Positions 25,862-40,147 of a stretch of DNA of 64,000 nucleotides are shown here, one piece after another (the stretch's first letter is position 1; each line of letters opens with the position of its first letter). The stretch is from positions 142,394 to 206,393 of the forward strand of contig RQTK01000444.1 of NCBI GenBank assembly GCA_003991915.1, given 5' to 3'. This DNA is from Elysia chlorotica (Eukaryota > Mollusca > Gastropoda > Plakobranchidae). Position numbers and translations under genes: made by a program. The notes under the pieces were generated by a model. The model did no database searches, was not told where the DNA came from, and saw nothing but the letters and a program-made list of their open reading frames with translations.

Positions 25862-28800
25862 ATGGGGAAGAAAGGATTGTCTGATAAAGTGAGAGCTAAA
25901 CGCAAAGACGCCTCCAAACAGCAGTCCAATCCATTTGAAGTCAAAGTCAACAAAGTGAAAAATGTTGTTGTAAACAAAAAATTGCAGTCATGGGAAAAAG
26001 GTGTACCAGGAATATCCCGTTCGAAGGCTGTGAAAAAGGTAAACTTGTATTGAATGAAAATAAGTATTTATCTCACTTATAAATCATGTCCTTTAAAAGC
26101 TTAATTGTTTTTAAAGCAATCATAACATTTGTCAAAACAGACTAACCAGTTAACCCTGCTCAAATTTAGATGACATAATTGGGACATTAAAAAATTTCTT
26201 ACCCCTGTGTCATTAAGGTTTAAAAATTACGCTTGATGGTATTTTGTTGTAGGTGTACTTCAATAAAGAGAGCTCGGAAGATGTACCCATGTACCTATTT
26301 GCAGTGATTCTCCACAAAATATTAGACAATCTCATAAATATAAAATTTGAAATAACTCATTTAAAAAAAATATATCTCTGTTACATGAGTAGATGCTACA
26401 ATTATATTGCACTTTAAAATAGTAAGAAAAAGAGGAATTTACTTTCAACATGAATCATTATATTTTTCTCTTAATTACAACTTTTGAGTTCTGATTTATG
26501 AGGACAGTTTTTTAGACACAATTGCACATAATGAATGGGTTCACTTTTTTCATTGGCAGAGAAAAGATACTTTACTAAGAGAACTTCATCATTCAAAGAA
26601 GTCCAATTTCTTGTTGGACAAAAGATTTGGTGAAGGAGACAATTCCTTGACTGCAGATGAGAAAATGGTGCAAAGATTTGCAATGGAGAAAAAGGTTTGT
26701 ATGAAAATGTTAATGTATATATAGAATGAGACAAATGTCTCCATTATCCCTCATGGTGTATTTATTTTTTGCCCAGTCTGTTTGCTCTAAATATTTGTTT
26801 CTAATGTACTATTAATAGTATTATACTATTAAATTACATATGAAAAGTTGCTCCTTTTTACGGAGAAAGCAACACAGTCTCTCTCATTTTTAACCTCTGC
26901 CAGGTTCCCTACGGGGAATCCTATTTGTCTTAAGTTTCCTTTCCTTGTGTCTGTTTGGTAGAAATTTATATGTTGCAGTTTTTCAGTATGGCCTATAATT
27001 TACTAAATATCAACTTTTTGTTGGTTGTAGGACAATTGGCTCTGCATTAAATATCCTATACAATTTACTGTTCTTTTTTTTCTGGCAAAGAGATTTCTTT
27101 CAATTCAATTTATTCATTTGTATGCCTTGTTAATATATCATGTTTTTCTTTTGTTGTTGTCTCAGAAACAACTTCAAGGCAAAGATTTCAGCCTGGATGA
27201 TAACGAGGAGATATTGACTCATTATGGACAGTCCCTGGCAGAGAACTTGCAGGATACTATACAGAGTGAATCTGATGATGACGACGAGCAAGCTGTGAAA
27301 GCGGTAACAGGTAGGTTTTTCTATATTTAATTATGTGAAGTGTAAATTTGCTGCTTGTGCTTGCTTGTTCTAGTGGTTGCTTCTTTGTCAGCATAATGTG
27401 ACAGGCTGAGAGAGAAGTTCTGGTACCCCTTCTCTGTCTCCAGTAAAATTGTCAGTCTTAGGATTCATCCATGATATAGTGCTGCTGATAGCAACATATC
27501 CAACAACCAACTTCCTTGTTTCTTCTTTTTTGCAAAACTTATGTTAAGCCCACGATTGGACCAGTGCTAATCTGCTATGTCCCTTATGGGAGAAGATCTC
27601 AAGATGAAAATATTGAAAATATTGAATTTAGCCAGCTTACCAATATTGTATGATTCACTTATTGAATATTACCAAATGACAAAATTTGTCAACAATATTT
27701 TCATCTTAAAACCAATGAATGTTGGAGAAAAGTTACTTGAATCTGTCTTTCTACTCCCAACTATGTGATGATTTTTGGCAAAACTCAAGATATAAATTTA
27801 TAGATGACATTGTATTTGTGTGTATATGTTAGTGTCTAAAGATCGAGAGAGAGAGTTTCATGAGATACAGTGGAACACACTTAAACCGAAAACGGCTGAA
27901 CCGAAAAAACGGCTAAACCGAAAGGAAATCGAAACAATTGCGGTTTTCCTTCTTTTTCCCTAATATGAAACATAAGGTAAACCGAAATAGTAGGCCAGCA
28001 TACTATCGCTAAACAAAAAAGAAATAACTAACTTCATAAAGCTGAATGGAAAAGTTTCTAAAAAAAAAAACAAATACAGACAAACCTTTCCCTCCCTTAT
28101 GCAATGCAGTACCCCTGCCAGTCATGAGTCATCAAATCTATCACTAACAAGGTCTACCACCATACCTCTCTTGCTAATCAGCGCCACCAATAGGCTTACA
28201 TTTACACGCTGATCATCGTGAGCCACCTGTGCCTAGGCCCATGTAGTCTCTAACACTAAATATTAATGGGCATAGCCATGCAAACATTGTTGCGTCACTT
28301 TTTACAGTACACACTGATCAACGCGTGCCATCTAGACTTAGCCCAACACAGTCTCTAACAGTAACACCGAATGTGCGAAGCCAAGCAAACATTGTTGCAT
28401 CACTATCACTGTCTGTGCGCATGTGATCATAGATGGGGTTGGCTGAGTGACTGCTCGGCGATTACACACACACACACACACACACGAAGACACACAAAAC
28501 AAGAAAAGATAAACACAAAGCGAAAAAAAAACAACAAAAAACGAAATGAACACCCTTTACTATGCAGGGGGCTTGGCGAAACTCATGTGTTCCAAGAAGG
28601 GATATTACCCAATTTTTAATTCAAATTTCGTGGCTTGTGTCCCTTTCCTTTTTCCCTTTTATCTTGACTATGTTTAAACCGAAATTGAAAATAGACCCCC
28701 TAAAATTTCGGTTTAAACGTGTTCCACTGTACTTGATATTTTAAATAAAAACTATTTTTGTCTATTGGTTTTATCATAGTAAAATATTCTCAAGAACTTC

Positions 28801-31800
28801 CCCTGTCTGTTTTATATGAGGGGTTGTTTTTCATATTGATCTCTTGCATAGAGTTAAAATCTAAAATGTTCAAATATAGGTGATTTGCAGTTTGGTGGAC
28901 TGTCAAGGAATGAAAGTAATGTATCATGGAAAGACAAGATGAAGGACATTATTGCTGACTCCAAGAAACTGAAGGTATATTTAATGATTTCATTTGAATG
29001 GGCAGTTGATTTTTTAAGTACTTCTTGTGTATCTAACACAAATAAATTTGTAGTTTTAAGATTAAAATCATCCATCAAAGGTACATATAAGGTTGAAATC
29101 AAACTAAAAATGTTTTTAAGAGTTTGATATTTAAATGATTATGAATTAGCTCTTTTTTTTTCAATGACTAATGCATTTTAAAGACGATAAAGTAATTTCT
29201 CTCTCTTTTCATCAGTATGAAAGACAAGCCCAGAAAGAAAAGATGATGGAAACAACAGGTGAACTAAACGACATCTGGAAATCAGTTGTTCCCTCCCTTA
29301 GAAAAGTGGTAAGTTAGTAGGACTTACAATGAAGAAAGAAGATTCATGCACAAAACCCCAAATATAACACACCATGTAATCCAAAAATGTATGTATAAAT
29401 GTAGTAAATAATAAGCAAATTTAACATTATTTATCTGCATATTTTAAACAATTTGTCACACATGATAATAACACAATGGTTTAAAAGGATATTCCTCTGT
29501 ATATTATTGACAATTTGTTACACAAGATAGAAACATACCGTCTCCACAAAATGTTTAGTGTAAATTCAGTAAGTAACAAGCACAAAGTGTTCATATTTCT
29601 CTGTATATTATAAAAATTTTTTTTACACAAGATATAACTTACTGTTTCAACGATTTTATGTATATATTGAATAAATTGAGCATAATATTTTAGCAATATA
29701 TTCTTTTGTTGCTACACAGGATTCACGATTAAAGATACTTTTATCATTGCTTGTCTTCTAACATTCAGGTGGCACAGTCTTATCCAAAAAAGGCAACTTC
29801 AAGCTACATGCAGCTGTTTCATAATTTGGTGCGGGAGCAGACATCTGTCGGGGTAAATGATTGCTTACATAGTTTGTATTATTGTTTGTTTATTATTGGT
29901 TTCTTTAACATCCATAACCAGCTACTAGACTCTCTTGTGGGCGGGTGAAAGTGAGACAATTTTGCAAGCTTCTGCACACAGACAGGGTGTTTAAAATGGC
30001 TAGAAGTAATTTTGCCTTTATTATAAATTGTCGTTCAGGTCAAATGTTTTTTCTTTCTTTTTTTGTTGTTGTCATTTTTGTTGATTACAAGAAAGAAATA
30101 CTTTTAAAGATATTTAACATGTTAATCTGAACTTGGAAAAAAAAAATAACAGCAGCAAAACCAACTGTTAAGTAATCCTCTCAGTATGAAGTACATATAT
30201 AAGACATACTAGTTATATCAAAGGGTCGGGTAGATTGTAAAGCCTAAACAAAAATAGACTAATCTGACTTCAAAGTGTTTATGGTGGCTTTTAAGCTCTC
30301 CTCGCTATGGAAAGATCATAATTATGTCTTATTTTCACATCCTAAGGCTTCTGACAAGCTCAAAACAGACGAAGAAAAAGCAAGAGAGGAGGCAGAGAAA
30401 CTGCAAGTCCTAGAGGTATGTCGAATTATATTAAATTGTATAAGATTAATAATTAATAATTAAATTTATTCAATAATATGTTAACTTCCAGACATAAGTT
30501 GTCACATCCCTGAGAAACATGATGTTGGTCTGAGGACGTTAGTCCTTATCACTAACTATGATTTTAATTTTGTATGTGTAACTTTAAAAAAAATGATTTG
30601 TGGAGCTCAATAATGTTTATTGAGGTTTCTTATCAAAACTATATACGCCCGTCTTTTTACGTTTTATCTGCTTTCTTTAGGCACAGAGGCTTTCAAGAAT
30701 GAAAGGAGACTCAGACGAATCAAAACCAAAGCATGTCTCTGCTGATGACTTGAATGATGAGTATGGCTTTTCTGATTGAAAACATTATATAATGTCATAA
30801 CTGCCTTAATCTGTATTAGTAATTTCTTTTTTGCTTTTGTTTTTTCTTTTAACCTCTCTCTTGGTTTAAAAAAAGTTAAAAGATTTTATACTGATACATA
30901 CATTGTTATATATTTCATTAGTATTTAGATAACATTTCCTTTTTTAGAGCATACCGGTTTATATCATAATGTATACCGTGCATAATTTCCTTTGCAGGTT
31001 TGCATTGGAAACACCAAAACACAGAGTATCCTTTTCAAACCTCCCAAGTGCTGCTGAAGAGGAGAATGTAGATGGAGAAGAGAAGTCTGGAGATGATGAT
31101 GGAGAAGATGATAAAGAGGGTGAATCTGGTTCAGAGGAAAGTGGTGAAGAAGAAGAAGAAAATGAGGGCGATTCAGAAGAAGAGGATGAGGAAGGATCTG
31201 ACAATTTCTCTGATCTGGCATCAGATGAAAATGAGGAGGAAGATGATGAAGAGGAACATGACAGAAGTAAAGAAAAAAGCAGGAACAAGAAAGACAGCAC
31301 AAGTGGAAAAAAAGAGGCATCCGTGAAACCCATCTTAAAGAAACCTGGGGTATTTGAGAGTTTTATCAGTTAATATTTGATTTCTTTTGTTTGAACCATA
31401 TTTAGATATGCATATGTAAGGGATATTTTGTTTTATTTTTTTGCATGGTAAATAGTTATAAACTTATTAGTTTTAAATTCAGTGTATGTGATCAAATATT
31501 GATTGTTGAAAATTATACAGATAATTGATAACATTGATAATTTATAGTAGTATGAGATAACTGAATAAAAGTCTGGAAAATTTAGTTGTGGAAAACGATG
31601 TAAATATACTTTTTTTTCACTAACATTATTTTTTTTCACTTTTGAGTATTATGGCAATGGTTCATGTTATATATAATGACGTGTAGTCTTTTGATAACAA
31701 TTTTTTACTCTGTATATTGTATTGATGATATTATTCATTTCTTCTACCTCCCTAAAACTTTGACTAAACAGCTGGACAAAAAAAATTCTGCGAAGATAAC

Positions 31801-34800
31801 CTCAGAACTGCCCTTTGTATTTTCAGGTATGACTATCAAGTTATTATCAATGTTTTTTTCTTTTTAAATCATTAATATTCAAAACATATAATTATGCAAC
31901 AGATATAGCAATGTATAAGCAGAGTATTATAATTAGACACTCTTAAGGCAACCAATTAGTTAAATAACAGATATTATTTTATGCAGTTGTTTAAAATGCA
32001 ATTTACACATTTTTTCTTCGAACTTTCATAAAATGAAGAAGTGTTATTTTACCCACCAGTCTGTCTGTCAAACATGTTTACTTTAGTTAAAGATCAAACG
32101 AATTATCATTGATTTTGAAATGGTCATCGGGTCCTGGTAGGCACCCTAATAGAAATTTGTATTTAAAATATATCTGTATTATTGCTTAAATCATGTAATA
32201 TTGATCTTTTTATTTATTACGATCATGATATAACATGGTGGATGAAACACATTCTGTGTAGAGAGCTGTTCCTTAACGTAACTTGTTTGCTTCCAGAAGA
32301 TATTGATGACTCCATTCTTTTTTTTTTCATATAACAGCCCCTGGAAGTTACGAAGAGTTTGCAGCTCTGCTGCATGGGCATTCGTCAGAAGAGCAAGGCA
32401 TTATTTTGTCACGTCTTCGCAAATGTCATCACCCCAGTCTTGCAGAGGGCAATAAAGACAAATTAGAGGTAATGCTTATATTGTGATATGCAAGTTGTTA
32501 CACCGAAAAAGTTAGGGTTTTATAGCATAATTTCTTTAGTCAAAGAAGACTGCAGTGTTCAAAATTTTAAATGATGTATATATTCTTCTGGATTTTATAA
32601 AACGTTGAACTTATGATGAACTTGGGGGAGTTCTGTGGATAATTCAGGATTGTTCCTGCAAGCCATTTAAACCTATCTATTGTCATTAAATTTATGGGGA
32701 TTTCAGGAAAAAGTTTTATTGGAATTTGGAAAGCATCATATCATAAGTAATCATTTAAGCTTTTCTTATCAAATTGTTTGAAAAGATCAATTTTGATTAT
32801 TTTTTGTTATTTACCTAATATAACCTCTTCCTTGCAATATCAAACCATAACGAGTAAGCATATATTCTTTGGTGATCTACTTTGACCATATCCAAATCAG
32901 TTGATTCCTTGCTCTTTTCAGACCACCAGAATGGAGAAATTGTTGACTATTAAAACACTTAGTTAAGTTTCTGGATTTCAAACATCTAATATTTCAAAAT
33001 TGTTATTAATACATTTTATCTATACTTATCATTCATTAACACCTTTTCTCCAATTAATGTTTATTATTTCTGGCACTTTCATGGCTATCCTTTTCCCCTT
33101 CCAGAGCATTTTCAAGTACCTAATGCAATACTTTGGGACGCTAGCTTCTAGTGAAAGTATTGATTCAAAACTAATACAGAGTGTAACCTTTCACATGTGG
33201 GAGATGAGTCAAATGTTTCCAGCAGCAGCTGCCTCCTATCTGCAGAAGTGGTTGTTGGACAGACAAAAAGAGTGCACCAACTCACTTCAGATCAGAAAGA
33301 ATGGAATGAGCACATGCATTCATTTGGAGACGGTTTGTGTTCCAATGCAACATTTTGTGAAAGATACTATTACTAATCAATTGTCATCAACAAAATCATG
33401 TTTGCTTCTTTTTCCATCATGAGTTTTGAAAACCATCTTGTCTTTCATTACATTAAGACAAGTGTATAAGTCATAATTCTTTGCAAAATTTCTCAACAGA
33501 ACACAAACAAACAGTAACATTTCAAATTTTTTTATTACATGAAAATTCGGTTTAATACAATGCCAGGCAATGTTTAGCTTAATATTGCTCTTCGTACTGT
33601 CTACCATCAGTTCTAAGATTATCTGATTTAGACTTCAAAGCATGAGGATAAACTTGCTTTAAGGTGACTTTTCATAATATTTTTTTATGACCACACAAAA
33701 GGTGTTTATTCTTGATTTCAATTTCTTTCAGTTGCTGCACATGTCTTTAATTGAAGGAATCTTCCCAACATCAGATTACAGGCACCCAGTCACCACTCCA
33801 GCAATATGCTTCATATCTCAAATCCTCTCTGAGGTAAATCACCATGCAAACTAAAAATTAACTTTCATTGATGTTATTGATAATAAACAAATAATTTTAG
33901 AATATGCACTTTTATTCAATTTACAAAAAAGAAAATAAAGGTTTTCCAAAATATTTATATTATGAAAAAAACAACCCAATACAAAACAGGATATGAACAA
34001 TTTATTTATCTCCCAGAAAAGTACTTGTATTTAAACTGTTTCTCATTAATTCAGAGACAATCACAAAGTACAATCTCTGTAGAATACCACAGATTATCTG
34101 GCACTGAGATGTAAAGGGTAAAAGTACCGCTGATGAGATCAGCACCAACCACCACTTCACACTTTACAGAAATTATGTTTTGATTTAGACATTTTATATT
34201 GTTTGAACTGAAGAGAAATAGAATCTAGGAAATGAAGGATAACATTTTTTTAAAATTTTTGTCAGAAGCATAATTTTTCAAGACAAGGGGTATATGTTAT
34301 TGTATTTTCAGGAATATTTTTAACTGTTATGTAATTCTTCTTAAAAATGGGCCCTACATTTGGTATCGTCAAACTTATGGTAAGTCAAAGTTTAACCTTA
34401 GTTTTAGACAATAACTGGAATCTCATAGAGCCAAGCAGTCTAAAGAATAACTATAGAAGAGCATGTCAATGTTGTTTTTGGGAGTGATTTGGGTCAGCCC
34501 TTGCATATTTTTGTATATTCTATATATGAAAAGTGAGAACATATTTACTGCTTACCACTTAAAATGAGATTATTGATTTTGAATTCTTGTGGATTTTTGC
34601 TACTAGTAAGTTGGTCTACTTTTTGTGTGTGTGTGGTCCAAATGCAATTTTACAAGTTCTTTATTTCTCTCTAAATTTACAGTGCTCTGTCAAAAATATG
34701 AGGGATTGTGTGATAGGACTGTTTCTGAGCGCCCAGGCTATACAGGTATTTTGATTACAATTCACTCTTTACGCAATTTTTTGTTATTCTCCTTTTCCAT

Positions 34801-37800
34801 TTTAATCCACTTTAACTATTTATATATCTGAGCAGAAATCCAAATCCATACATATTTGTTTTGTTTTGTTTCATTTTTCAATATTACTCTTACATCTCAC
34901 CTCATATCCAAATAAGCTGGATTTTGATTTTTAACACATTTTTTTATATTTCCAATAGTTTGTGGGGCTGTCTAAACGTTACATCCCAGAGCTGATCACC
35001 TTCTTGCATGGTTTGTTGGTTTTGGGTGCTGACGAAAAGGAAGCCTCAGGTACACAAGTAGCAAAGGGTTTAGAACAAATTAGCAAGGCTAAATTTCCGT
35101 ACCTGAATAATATATATATATATAAATATTAATTTTTTTAATATGAATGGTAAAGACTGTACAGTATTTTTAAAATAAGTATTGATAATGTCTGTAATTG
35201 ACTACATAGATTATAGAAGGATTTTAATGATAATTATTGGATAATATTTTAATAACATGCCATGGAAAAATTATATGTTGTGTGCAAGTTGATAGTAATA
35301 TTAAAAAAGATAATGGAAACAGATTTACATATTTTTTATTCATCTTTGTTTATCATCCATTCCTTTTTTCAGGAGTTAAGACTTTCCCTCCCCTGAAGGC
35401 TAGCAACAAGAGGCATGACTTCCTACAAGTTCAGGATCAATGGTGAGAAAAAAGAAGTATTTTCAAGAGTAATTTAAAAGTTCAATGAAAAACTACTTTG
35501 TATTGAGAAAATTTAATTTGAATTGATAAGCTTATAGCCTTAAACGAGATCATTAGGATATAACTTTAAGATATAAGTATGAGTATAAACTTCATATTAT
35601 GTGATGCATTGACTAATGTTGTGTGGGATTAATACTTTTTTAAAGTTTACATTTGATTCTCATTGAAGATAACAGAATTACAAAACCATTTTCATTAATT
35701 CACATTAGCATACACAATATAATTTCTATAATTGGCTTTTTTGAAGATAGAATTGCCGATGATAATTTACCTATTGAATTTAAAACATTTCAATTTTAAA
35801 TCTAGATGTTTGGTCTGGAAATTTGATTAGAGGCCAATTGGAGTTGATCACTTTTTTTTTTAAAATCTTGGCAGTGATGCTGCAGTGGAATGGTCAATTA
35901 CAGAGATGCTTCTCAATGATTCTATAGACTTGGAGAAAGACAGCTACAGGTACATATAAAAGACAAATTAATGTTTCATATTAGTAATGTTTTTCAGATT
36001 GTTCCAATATTTGAACAGTGTTGTTGGTTTAACCTTTAAAAAAAAAATTATGTCAAGTTTAAAAGTGAGTTCTTCGACATGTAATATATAAAAAGGTATA
36101 TTTCTGGGAAAAAGTAAATGTGTATGGCTTACTAAATTACAAACATTCTTCAAATGTTTCCTTGTGTCAGATGTGGTGCCATTGCCAAAGCGATCAATCT
36201 TCTTCAAGCATGTATCAACCTTTGGGAAGATTTGCCTGATTTAGCAGCAGTTATGAAACCTATAAAGGAGCCCCTTTTGATTCTGCCAGTGCAAAATTAT
36301 CCTGAAAGTCTAAAGGTATGTGAAATTTTACTACAAATAGAATGAAATTTAGGAGGACCAGAGGAAAGCTCAGTGGCAATTTTCTAATGGTCTCTATAAA
36401 TTTATTACCTTTGAAGCGTCATTTTACTTTTTTTAAATTCTAATCTAAAGGGGAAAAATGTTGATAAATTTTTTTTTTTTTATGTCACCTGAACTGAACT
36501 AAGGACATGAAATGCCTTCATACACTACTTTATTTCCTGTAACACTAACCGTGGATAATACTAGGGGGAATGAACTAGTGTAAGTGTTAAAGAGCTAGTA
36601 GGGCAAATTTATTTGTCTGTTTTAGTTCCCTACTGGTTGGGTCAGTGTCAGTATAATATGACCTGCTAAGATAGGAGTCCTGGTATCCCCGCACTTCTTC
36701 TGTGTGTCAGCATGCACAACTTTCAGGCATTAGTGTTGGAACCTGTCCGTACTATTGCCTTGCTGTAGGTGTTTGACGTGAAGAAACCAACTAGTGGACA
36801 ATATGTACAGTTCAAATGTTTCCACCCGTTTCCCAAGCACATGTGCTGTTTTCTCTTAATATTTCTATAGGCAAAAAAAAAAAAAAAGATGTGTTTTCCT
36901 CTCATTAAAAACTGAAACAAATTAAAAATGTAAATTAAAATGAGAGTTTGGTTTAGAGGTGAGAACAGTTGACTGGTTGCAATACTCATTTTTTTTTTTT
37001 TAAATCAAAATCTCTGTTGAAACAATGAAAATTAGTCTCCCTCATTATTATTTTCCATTCAAACAGACATCAATTCATCTGCTGAAGACTAAATTAAGAG
37101 AGTGTGATGCAAAGAAACTACATGTGATGCAAATACCCACAAAGAAACCAGAGGCTCTGAAGCTTTTTGAACCCAAGATTGAGGAATTGTAAGTATGGTA
37201 ACATAGAGGAGGACACCATTCTAAAGGATTTGAACTAGATGAAAAAAAATACATGTGGGAATCAGATGTACCCGGTACTAGAGTGAATTAATGGAGTTAA
37301 AACCACTTAATAACGACCATAAACATTTTGAAGAGTTTGACATCAAAACATTGTTGATGAATACATATGTGTTTCTTTATGTTTTGAGCATTTGTGCATT
37401 CTACAATCTTGACTCTGACTTGAATACACTCAAATGAAATGTGTACACCAAAAAATAACTGTGACTTTCAGTGCTCATGCTCTAGAGAATGTTTTGTTTT
37501 GAACAAAGGATAATTTTTATTTTTAAGATTAACACCAGGGTTCCAAATCCAAAATTTTCTTTACCTAATAAAATTTATGTGTAAGTCAAAGTATCCTGTT
37601 TCTGGGAATCATTGAATTTATTTTGATCATTGTAAGGAGCTTTGTGATTCCAGGCATTATCATTTCATGAAATATAAATATTTGCTATCTGGTACTCCAC
37701 ATTACTTTGGACAAAATAAATACCATGAAATCATTTATGTAACAATTGTACAAAATTCTTTCTTAACGCTTAGGACTAACAATCTAAATCAATTAAAAAA

Positions 37801-38854
37801 AAACACTTTTGCAGGCCTTCTACGTAAAAGTGTAAAATGTTTAATCTTTTATTTTGACTTGCTCTGTCTTAGCATATGACAGCCCTTACCATCTCAGAAC
37901 TTGACAAAGTACTTAAATTGAGATAATTTTTCCACACTCTTTAAAATGCGGAGATATTTTTCTGATGCTACTTAAATATTTTTTCCAGCTGGTCAGGCAA
38001 GAAAAAGAAAGGTGGTCCAAACCGTGAGATCAATGAGCGGCAAAGAATGACTCATAAGATAAAGAGAGAAATGAAGGCAGCGGTGAGAGAGATCAAGCGT
38101 GACAATGAAGTGCTTGCAACTCACCAACTTGAAGTCATCACTAAAAAGTATGTGCTTTTTACTCCTTATTGTTTCAACTTTTATCTATTATAAGTAGGTG
38201 GCGTTAGCACAATGGGCCACCTTTGTAAAGGTACTGGGTTTGGTCTCCGGTGTGAATGAGAAATTTTCTGGGCTCCCTGTGTCATCCCTGCACTGAATTG
38301 ATAGCTAAGGCTCTTGATTTACGCCAAAAATAAAGTGCAGCAAGGAAAGTAATGGCAACTACCTTACAAGTGCTGTTTGCCTAGTACAATTATGACCCTA
38401 ACTCTTGGTTCCTCTAACTGAGTCTAAGTTCTGTCAAAGAGAATAGGACCAATTTTATTTTTTTCCAAAAAATTTAATTAACTTTTTGTATGTTAACTAT
38501 ATATCATTACATTGTAAAAATAAGTTTTTGGATTGCACCAAAAATGTAATTCATTAGGGAAACCTGTGTTTTAAAATGTGTACATTTAGAGACCATTCAA
38601 TTTAGCTATGCTTTTAAAATGTATTTCCATTATAAACATCTAAAGTCTACAATTTTTTTTTTTTATAATCAACTTATATTACAAAAACATCATCTGACTG
38701 TAGGCTTACTTATTTAAATAAATGTATCGGTGTAACATGCTTCTTTTTTTCTGTCTCCAGAGATGCAGAGAGAAAGAGGAAAACAAAGGATTTGATGAAC
38801 AGTCTTGCCAACCAGGAAGGTGACTACAAAGCTATCAAAAGAGCAAAGCACTAA
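25862..38854 (+). CDS. NOP14: NOP14 nucleolar protein, SSU processome
   Basis: Twenty-one coding exons give 854 residues, almost the vertebrate length: 25862-26038, 26560-26694, 27166-27310, 28880-28974, 29216-29308, 29769-29852, 30347-30415, 30681-30760, 30998-31349, 31772-31826, 32338-32468, 33105-33332, 33732-33833, 34683-34745, 34959-35049, 35373-35442, 35875-35949, 36171-36315, 37067-37188, 37989-38147 and 38761-38854. All phases match. The N-terminus has the family signature NPFEVKVNKVK and FLLDKRFGE, with acidic patches. Residues about 305-375 are a long Glu/Asp/Ser tract. The helical C-terminal half carries IFPTSDYRHPVTTPA and RYIPELITFLHG, and the basic tail has AVREIKRDNEVL. NOP14 acts in the nucleolus with NOC4, UTP14 and EMG1 in 40S subunit assembly and 18S rRNA processing. 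The exon ending at 33332 has the least certain donor (GTTTGT). Introns hold SINEs and a MITE but no coding disruption was seen. Confidence 0.95.
27365..27500 (+). mobile_element. Diverged SINE body in NOP14 intron
   Basis: Contains TGTCAGCATAATGTGACAGG, TGAGAGAGAAGTTCTGGTAC, AATTGTCAGTCTTAGGATTC and CATGATATAGTGCTG. It is a degraded sense copy of the main SINE family. Confidence 0.65.
27868..28729. mobile_element. MITE-like DNA element, pogo/Tc1-type ends
   Basis: The left end CAGTGGAACACACTTAAACC and the reverse complement of the right end CAGTGGAACACGTTTAAACC form an approximately 24-bp terminal inverted repeat with two mismatches, continuing with GAAA. Each end is bordered by TA (27866-27867 and 28730-28731), the target duplication of Tc1/mariner/pogo elements. 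The 862-bp interior has no transposase frame. Near the left end the word ACCGAAA recurs several times (ACGGCTGAACCGAAA, ACGGCTAAACCGAAA), giving subterminal repeats. A CA microsatellite lies at about 28465. It sits in NOP14 intron 3. Confidence 0.85.
36618..36797 (+). mobile_element. SINE body/tail in NOP14 intron
   Basis: Contains CCCTACTGGTTGGGTCAGTG, TCAGTATAATATGACC, AGTCCTGGTATCCCCGCAC and the end GTTTGACGTGAAGAAACC. It is a sense, headless copy. Confidence 0.8.
38195..38330 (+). repeat. Weak tRNA-like SINE fragment
   Basis: GTGGCGTTAGCACAATGGGCC and TACTGGGTTTGGTCTCCGG sit at the spacing of degraded A and B boxes, followed by CTGTGTCATCCCTGCACT. It is probably an old SINE piece in the last NOP14 intron. 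Similarity is marginal. Confidence 0.35.
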
Positions 38855-40147
38855 TAATATTAGCTAGTTTTGTTCTTCATCATTGTGTTTTGGGACAAAA
38901 TAAAAATGTGGAGAACTTATGATAACAACCCATTCGACTTTTCATATTTTTTTTATTGCATCATTGTAATGATATATAAGCCAAATACTCAAAGAAATAC
39001 ATGTAAATGTCATTGTATTTTTTATTATCTAGTACAGTAATATCAGAATGCTTACAATCTAATCGGGAATGCACCACCTTTTATGGAGAAAATAGAATAC
39101 AATGTGAGAAAAAAAAAGATAAAAAAACGAAGAGAAGCAAAACCAATGAATTTGCCATATTCAACAATTTATACTGCACTTAATATTTAAAAAATAATAA
39201 TAATATTGGTCTTTAAATATTAAAAAAAAAAAAAAATATCCTGCTTGAGTTCCTAAAGCAATTTAAGCTCTGATATGATTACACAGAGCAGATATGAGGT
39301 TCTTTTATTATTGATTGGTAGTTTTGAAATAATTTTGGAGAAGCCATTTGATAAGGAATCAAAATTCAGTTTGTCTATGGTTTTTTGAATATACATGTAT
39401 GCATAATAACAAACCCTGCATAAGTTTAACATTAAAAAAATAAAAAGATGGAATGAAAAATTACTCCTCAGTGTATTTTAAAAGCTATCGATCCTATCAA
39501 TCATGTCTATGACTGATAAACACAATTGTTCAGTTGGGATGAGAAGAACAATGCGAAGAACTGAGCCTCTTAAGTTAAGCAATTGATTTGGCCAAACTTT
39601 TTTGTCATCAACTTTTAAATACAAGTAATTGTGTCTAGTTTTAAGGATACAACAGGACTTAACAAGGCTTTTCAAAGAAAACTTTATGATTTTTGCAGTA
39701 GTGGAGAAGCAATGATATGCTTAACTATCTAAGCATCAACTTAGAAGGCATTGCAAGGCAAATACAAGAATTCTTATTGTAGAAATTTTTAAAGTCAAGC
39801 ACAGAGAAGCAATTTATTTAGCCCAACAAACTAAGCATTTACTTTAAAATAGCTATTAAAAATTTTTTTTTAATTTCAACATTCATCGTTTTAACCGATA
39901 ATTTACAGGAACACCCGCCATCGCCCACTGGTCTTTTTTCGGGAGCTCCCGCTATCGCCTGCTAAGAAACGAGTTTGCTATACACTTTTTGTGTAGGATT
40001 AGCAGCTATTTATAATTTTCCTCTGTAAAAAAACATGAACACATCGTCAATGAAGAATAAATTAAGGGTTAAGGATACAATAAAAAATAAGGCATTGCAA
40101 AGAAAAAATTTCATACAAGAATTGTTATTGTAGATAATTAATTTTAA
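38855..40147. other. Convergent intergenic region NOP14 / TMEM129
   Basis: AT-rich spacer between two converging 3' ends. AATAAA at 38899-38904 lies 45 bp after the NOP14 stop. A minus-strand AATAAA (TTTATT at 39813-39818) lies about 330 bp beyond the TMEM129 stop. Nothing else was recognised. Confidence 0.6.
38899..38904 (+). terminator. Poly(A) signal for NOP14
   Basis: AATAAA 45 bp downstream of the TAA stop at 38852-38854. Confidence 0.7.

Noticed and set aside
30959-31333. Minus-strand Ser/Pro/His-rich frames
   Set aside because: Antisense shadows of the acidic NOP14 exon.
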